Part shown: piece after piece, positions 58,364 to 64,000 of the stretch
Position numbering within the stretch: the stretch's first letter is position 1
Layout of the letters: each line of letters starts with the position of its first letter
Assembly: GCA_016630905.1 (NCBI GenBank)
Contig: WBMQ01000010.1
Coordinates: forward strand, 558,001-622,000
Source of the DNA: Capillidium heterosporum
Taxonomy: Eukaryota; Entomophthoromycota; Entomophthoromycetes; Entomophthorales; Capillidiaceae
Length of the DNA: 64,000 nt
Direction: 5' to 3'
The notes under the pieces: generated by a model
The model's input: the letters and a program-made list of their open reading frames with translations, nothing else
The model's database searches: none
Told to the model about the DNA's origin: nothing
Translations under genes and position numbers: made by a program

Positions 58364-59584
58364 TGGATTAAGTATTAAGTGAGGCTATTAATAGGTTATT
58401 AAAGTATTAATGTAAATATGTTTTGATAATACATATATCGTCTGAATTTCAGCCTTTTATACTGCTTTTTGAAATGAAATAGCTTTTTCTAGCATAGCTA
58501 TTCGATATTTAACTGCCTTCTATTGCAAGTTTGAGGAGCCGCTTCACCTACCATCGATTTGGACAACTTCCAATTCTTGGCTATGAGTTAATTAAATTTT
58601 GGGCACCTTGAACCGACGCAATAAAAATAGCCTTCTCGATAGAGATAAATGCTAATATCGGAGTTAATATTATATACATATATGTATATATGTGCTGTAC
58701 CTGTACACCGTTGTTAGGGATGGTAAAGGTCTAGTATGCTGATTTAGCCATGTAAATTTTGAATCGTTTAATTTAAGACAGATTTAGTGGAGGTGCAAAG
58801 TGTAAGCTGGGAAATTGCTATGTTGTGCATCTATACATCTAGTGCTGCGAAGCGGGTTTCTACACATCCTCCCAGTATCCTTTGAAAGCCTCGAAGGATG
58901 TGAAGGTCAGTTGATTTCCAGACATACTTTGCTACTTTTCGCCTCTTCAAAAATATATTTACGCTATTGCATACATAAATGACGGCTGAACCAACATCTA
59001 TTTTTGAGAATACAAGGTAGGTCGTCAACCTTTAATGATGCTAATTTAAGCTAAAAATTTACCTCCAATTGAGCTGTTGATTTAATCGTGATGAACCTAG
59101 CCATTTTAATCCAAATATACCTAGCCTTTTAATTCAAATTTCAAAGGATATCTGTTGGTTCCGTTTATAAAGTTAAATATGTTTTTACTTGTATGTAAAG
59201 ATATTTATTTTATATTCATCGACCAGTCGTACTGATCTGGAGAAAAATGACTGGTATGAGCTTGGAAAAAGGCTACTTCATCAAAAATGTAGTAAGAAAC
59301 CTATTTCTAGATTGCGATACCAAATGGGAATATATCAAGTATAAGTAGTAGTATTAAAGGAAAAAAGCTCATTTGTTATGATGAAATTTTTCATCTGATA
59401 AAAGATTATCAGTAACAAGGTATACAGTAAGAAAGCAAGGTGTACTATTGCATTCAAAGCATATTTTAGTTATCTAAACTTTTTTAGCTCCATAGCTATA
59501 AACTATTCTGAATTAAGCTTGATTTTTGAATAGTTTTGTCATAGTATCATTTTAAAGACCTTGAACGAGTCATATAGGCTTTTT
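58364..59584. other. intergenic region
   Basis: No supported gene. A short TATA/ATAT palindrome (TATATACATATATGTATATA) lies at about 58671-58690. Confidence 0.5.
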
Positions 59585-60556
59585 CTACAGCTCATTGTAG
59601 CTTGCATCATTATCATAATCATCATAGATATCCTTAGGATCGTAAAGCTCAAGGATGGAGAGAACTTGACGTAGTAAATTGGGTATTTCCCACTCGCCAA
59701 CCTTTTGAAGAATTTCCCCCCAATCCTTGATGGTAGCGCAAACGATAAACTCAGGAGGGATGTACTGCTCGTAGAGGTAGTCAATCAGCATTTTAAGGTT
59801 CTTGAAAGTGATGCCAAGGACACCAACTTCCTTTACAATCTTCTCTTCTGAGCCAAAGTTAAACAGTTTCTTGAAGTGCTTGGATCGACTTGACAAAACG
59901 ATACGGTGAGCCCGGATCACGCCTTTGGAGTTCTGTTTGGATAGTATATCGTTTTGGGCGTATATACTTAGGTCTGTCAGATTACCACTCCGGTAGCTTT
60001 CAACTATACCTTCGTTAAACTTTTTCGGTACTTTGATAGCTTCTACAGTTTTAACTTTTATACTTTTGAAAATTTCGGGCAAGGTGCATCCCCTATTGAT
60101 TCTTAAATCTATACAATTAGAAAATTAAAAAATATATAAGAAAACTCACATGCGCTAGCTACCGTTTCTTCCGATGTAAAAGTTATTTCTTGACCGCTTG
60201 AAAATCCAGTACTGTCTTCTTGATGCACATTAACTTTCAACTTTATGTACTCGTCATCCGATCTACCTAAAATAAACACTGCAAATGCTAACTAAATTAG
60301 TGCATATCTATAGCATATCAATACCAAGCTTGTTTGTAAATTTTGAGAACACGTATATAGGCGGATCGTTGTGAATTTTACCATAGTCAAATAACTGATC
60401 TACCTGGCTCTGAGGACTTCCTAAAGATTCTAATGCTGGAAAATATTCTTCGGTGTACCCAGACTCATTATCCATGTTCAACTTTAAAGTGTAGTGGCGT
60501 GATGAGAGGGCTGACTTGGTGAGGTTGAATTGATGAAAAGGCTTGAAAATGATCAA
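59585..60556 (-). CDS. BTB/POZ domain protein
   Basis: Exons 60556-60325, 60266-60150 and 60108-59585 give 290 residues. The N-terminal 120 residues (HQFNLTKSALSSRHYTLKL, then IYVFSKFTNKLGRSDDEYIKLKVNV) look like a diverged MATH/TRAF-type beta domain. The BTB domain starts near GNLTDLSIYAQNDIL and contains IRAHRIVLSSRSKHFKKLF, the conserved H-x-x-V/I-L-x-x-R-S-x-x-F core, then MLIDYLYEQYIP. Such MATH-BTB proteins commonly serve as Cullin-3 substrate adaptors. No kelch repeats follow. The start at 60556 is the first ATG in frame. Confidence 0.82.
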
Positions 60557-61225
60557 AACAATTATATTGAGCTCAAGAGATTCAATCCAACAACAAAGGG
60601 TGTTGATTGGGTAGACAAAGATAAGGTCTATGAGGACATCGAAAGGTTATAAACCAAAAGAAAAAATCAAAGGAAAAATAATTAGGAAAGGATATTTTAA
60701 AGAGATTATAGTCAAACGTATATAAGATGGAGAGATGCTGTTCAATAAACATATAGTTAAAGTAAACTACTATCTTTTCTTGGAGAGATATGAGGTGATT
60801 CTTATATCTTTCCTTTTGAACACATAGTGACTCTCTCCACCTTGTATCTACTCTGGTTTATCGCTGTAGACCTTTACTATTAAGTCAATCATTTCAATTA
60901 AATATATTAGGTTACTTTGAAACTATTACAATTTATATAATGTTAATAGATTTAAATATAAACCATTCAAGTTATATATATAGGACACACAAAACTTATG
61001 TGAAAACATTATTTATTTTAATATAGTTAATATTTTAAGGCTGTTGAACCAATTTTCGGACTGTCGGAGTCTCGGATATAGAATTCCTAACGTGCAGCGA
61101 TTTACGATCTATTAACGAACGGTATATAGAGGATCAACACTAAAATAATATTGAGGTACTTTACCAGCATTATAAAACCTTCCCAACACCCCGTTCTATA
61201 TGTTTTTAAAAATACCCTTGGAGCT

Positions 61226-62009
61226 ATGAAAATATTTCTACTTTCGATTACCTCACAACTGATTCAAAGTAAGCCATCCCTAACAAATAGGTTACTTAAT
61301 TCTACTTAGTCGTCAGCTCCACCACATTACAAGTTACTGACAGCACTTTTCAAAAGTTAGTTGGGAACTACAGACAAGAAGATTTAGTAGCATACTTTTT
61401 ATACTTTAGTACTGATTTAAATCTAAACGTAGGAAGGCCCTAAGAAGGAAGGGATAAAGAACTTGATCGCAAATTTAGAGTTAGATCCCGACTCCACTTA
61501 CTACCGACAAAACACTGTTCAATGTTTTGGTGACACTTGCAATCTCATCAAGATTTCAAGACGACCTGAGACTGGGACCTTTACAATTATTCAAATGTAA
61601 GTTCAAATCGGGGCCATCAACTTTTATTAACAAAAGTATGAATAGGGCTATCGATTCCTATCAACTTAAGTTCAAGAGTATTGATAAAGTTACTGTAATG
61701 GATTGGACGTTTGATATGAATAATAGGCTAATAAAATCGATCGAATATGAAGATAAAGAAGGTAGTTTCAAGGCAAAGAAAATCTTGTATCGTACTAAGG
61801 ATCGATGTAAATTGGATAAGGATTGGTAAAAATATAGATATAAAAACATTTACTAACGCCTATATAGTTATGATCCAAATTTGGGCAAAGAGAGTATGGT
61901 CTGCGCCAAAGACTTCTACTGCCGGAAGCAGGGTAGAGTAAGTTTAATTAAAAGTAGCTACAAACTGAATACTAACTGTATTTTTATTAAGTATTTGACT
62001 AGAGGTTAA
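61226..62009 (+). CDS. small secreted six-cysteine protein, family member 4
   Basis: Six exons (61226-61268, 61310-61386, 61433-61596, 61646-61825, 61868-61937 and 61992-62009) give 183 residues with the family's intron phases (1, 0, 2, 2, 0). The signal peptide starts MKIFLLSITSQLIQ. The mature part has LVGNYRQEDL, ELDPDSTYYRQ, C-x4-C, VMDWTFD and SIEYEDKEGS. It continues with C-x5-C-x11-C-x5-C, in which the second cysteine codon spans an intron. The last exon encodes only YLTRG. Without the last two exons the frame appears to end at DKDW and lose three cysteines. In tandem with member 5. Confidence 0.78.
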
Positions 62010-62808
62010 ATTAGGATGGAAAGTATTTCTATCTAAATTTTTGCAATGGGATTCAATAAAGTAATATATCTTTCAAATAATATTTTCAAATTTACAAAGT
62101 GTTTACATATATGGTATCATCACTATTTTCAGTTTACTTATCAATTTCTCCTATCTAAGTTGTAGATGAACTTACAAAAAATACTTCATGATCAGCTTGA
62201 ATAGCTTCATAGATCAAAAATAGCAATCATGAACTTTAAATATATATCACATGTTCTATTAATTGAGTTAAGTGCATATAGGCTTGGAAAAGTTCTATCA
62301 ATTAGATTAAATTCAATATAAATTTGAATTTTTATTGATAGCAAAAACAAAATCTTGATAGAATAGTGATTTTGATTTAATTTATAAATTAAAGCCAACT
62401 TTTAAATTAAAAAATGCCAATTTTCTTCAGATGAATAAAAAGTATGGTAAGATTTGAGTAGCTTCATTTACTAAGCTTCAAGAGCTTATAGATCCTCGAG
62501 TAACCTTTTACATAAAGTTGTTTTAATATGAAGCTTGTAAAACTATAACAAGTCATAAGTCTAATTTAGCAACAGCTTTGTCAAGGTCAGAATTATCACA
62601 AAAATGCCATTTTTGAATTGCAAAGCATATTTTCAAAACGATAATCGGATGCAAATCGATGACAATCTCGGCAAAGTGGTTACATTTGGGTTTCAAGTTG
62701 ATATAGCAAATATCACCACGACAATCATGTGTCAAAATCTTTTTAGGTACAAAATACATTTACAAGACTCTGTACCCTTTTACTTCAGTAGAAGAAAACT
62801 ATATAGAA

Positions 62809-63643
62809 ATGAAGCAATTATTACTATTGATCGCCTCTTTACAACTGATTCCAAGTAAGCGATTTCTAACATACATCTATATTTAATCCTATATAGTCAT
62901 CAGCTCAACTATATTGCCAATAAGTGAAGACAGAAGTCCCTTTGTTGGAAACTATAAACAAGATTACACGGTACACTCACCTCACTAACAATTGGCTAAA
63001 TTCATTTCCTAAATTTAGGAAGCCGATATCAAGGATGGTATCAACTTCTTCATTGAAACTTTGGAACTGGACCCCAACTTCACCTACTACCGCCAGAACA
63101 AATTTGAATGCCGTAGTGAAAGTTGCCAGTTGATTCGAGTTGCTAACGTTCCTGAAAATGGTACTTTTACCGTTACCAAATTGTAAGCTTTTATCTATAT
63201 TTCTCTACTCAATACAATAAATTAATACCTATAGGGACGACTACTACAAATTAAAGTTCACTACTTACGATCAAAAGAAGGTTACTGTAATGGATTGGAC
63301 GTTAGGTAATTACAACAACACCATTAAATCAGTGGAATATGAGGATAAAGAAGGGAGTCTAAAGGAGGATAAGATAATATCCCATAAAATTGATCAATGT
63401 AAAATGGATCAGGATTGGTAGGATGCTCACATCAATATACTTTGTTAACCTCAATATAGTTACGACAATAATCTCGGTTCGGACAGTATGGTCTGCGCTA
63501 AGGATTTTTACTGCCGTAAGAAGGGTATGGTAAGTGTAGACTTGAGTATGGTAAAATTGGCACTAACTATTTTTATGTAGTATTTGACTGACCTCAAAGT
63601 TGTAAAGAAGCCTCATCCAAGAGCTTATGGAAATTTGGAATAA
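62809..63643 (+). CDS. small secreted six-cysteine protein, family member 5
   Basis: Six exons (62809-62854, 62897-62970, 63019-63182, 63235-63417, 63460-63529 and 63581-63643) give 199 residues. The signal peptide begins MKQLLLLIASLQLIP. Core motifs are VGNYKQDY, ETLELDPNFTYYRQ, C-x4-C (CRSESC), TVMDWTL, SVEYEDKEGS and C-x5-C-x11-C-x5-C ending in MVCAKDFYCRKKG. The last exon (YLTDLKVVKKPHPRAYG) is the probable ancestor of the repeated exons of member 2. It lies about 330 bases from, and tail-to-tail with, the partial Hsp20 gene at the window edge. Role unknown; an extracellular or effector-like protein is plausible. Confidence 0.8.
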
Positions 63644-63975
63644 ATATTAATTGTTTTTGAAGTAATTTTGGTTTGGTTGCTGTGCTATGGAAATGCATTC
63701 ACTGTAATGCAAGTATATAAAAAGTGACAGAAATAACTTTGTATAAATTGTTTATAAAGCCAACTATGTATATTTGAATAATATTTTTATGTCGATGGAA
63801 TGGAAATACGAAATGCCTAGTCTAACGTCCTCTACTCTTAAATTAGTTTTATATATTTAGCTTTTTAGAACGGTTAACTATTGCTATAAAATAAATAGGA
63901 ATAAAATAATATATTTATTATACAAGTATACACTTAAGAACATTTAAACTGAATCAATTATGGACTGTACATCTG

Positions 63976-64000
63976 TTATGAAATAGAAATCTTGCGATTG
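63976..64000 (-). CDS. 3' end of a further Hsp20 gene copy (runs off the window)
   Basis: The last 25 bases encode the terminal codons NRKISIS plus stop of the short-form small heat-shock protein, identical to 3137-3730 and 13913-14506. The 3' flank back to about 63915 also matches the flank of the left copy (TATACTTGTATAATAAATAT with one difference nearby), further than the left and right copies match each other. Confidence 0.85.

Noticed and set aside
58671-58690. TATATA palindrome as a possible terminator or origin
   Set aside because: Such AT palindromes are common throughout this AT-rich window and nothing else marks it.
62604-62858. 84-codon frame ending in the start of six-cysteine member 5
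   Set aside because: Its last codons are the signal-peptide exon of member 5, but the upstream part is unrelated to the paralogues, which start at the methionine of the signal peptide.

Overview
The window looks like a chromosomal segment from an AT-rich, compact eukaryotic genome, most likely an early-diverging fungus. Genes are interrupted by many short GT-AG introns (about 30-70 bases), intergenic stretches are short and AT-rich, and the gene content is nuclear eukaryotic: a PRP17 spliceosomal WD40 protein, an IMPACT/Yih1 protein, an endonuclease III homologue, an L-type lectin cargo receptor, a mitochondrial aspartyl-tRNA synthetase and a nuclear tRNA-Leu. Fungal rather than animal or plant origin is my inference, from the intron style, the CAP protein, the DUF4097-type membrane proteins and the expanded secreted flavin oxidases. 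An entomophthoralean or zoopagalean fungus would fit, but I cannot prove the taxon.

The left third (1-24 kb) is a duplicated accessory region. It holds four copies of a secreted FAD amine/L-amino-acid oxidase (three intact, one broken at 21.7-23.4 kb). It also holds two divergent pairs of small heat-shock genes in inverted orientation (2.1-3.8 and 13.9-15.5 kb, nearly identical including their shared heat-shock promoter), and three members of a small secreted six-cysteine family (4.2, 18.3-19.5 and 20.2-21.0 kb). A TspO-like gene with a nonsense codon, the IMPACT gene and a few small genes sit between them. At the right edge the same neighbourhood reappears: two more six-cysteine genes (61.2-62.0 and 62.8-63.6 kb), then the 3' end of another small heat-shock gene in the same tail-to-tail arrangement as at 3.7-4.2 kb.

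The segment 23.7-29.1 kb is mobile-element territory. A 2.57-kb structure with 529-base inverted arms encloses a second inverted repeat with 104-base arms and a GC-richer gene for a small membrane protein. It is followed by a decayed MULE/FAR1-type transposase.

From 30.4 to 54.1 kb lie mostly conserved single-copy genes: phenylalanine hydroxylase, an unrecognised acidic protein, quinone oxidoreductase, PRP17, tRNA-Leu, endonuclease III, a tandem pair of DUF4097-like membrane proteins, a CCDC97-like protein, the L-type lectin and mitochondrial AspRS. From 54.1 to 57.7 kb only decayed open frames are visible. A secreted CAP protein, a BTB-domain protein and the six-cysteine tandem pair close the window.

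Two themes stand out. One is the undescribed-looking six-cysteine family, whose conserved C-terminal cysteines are hidden from simple ORF finding because an intron splits a cysteine codon; one paralogue has multiplied its last exon. The other is that six single-base insertions and one four-base insertion break otherwise conserved genes, all shifting +1. This may reflect assembly errors, real pseudogenes or, less likely, recoding.

Stretches over 300 bases not listed as features (1802-2138, 3840-4177, 15505-16050, 17774-18260, 21000-21700, 23402-23718, 26285-26729, 34408-34916, 40704-41170, 45288-46070, 47397-48158, 49039-49941, 62010-62808, 63644-63930) are AT-rich and I see no gene in them.
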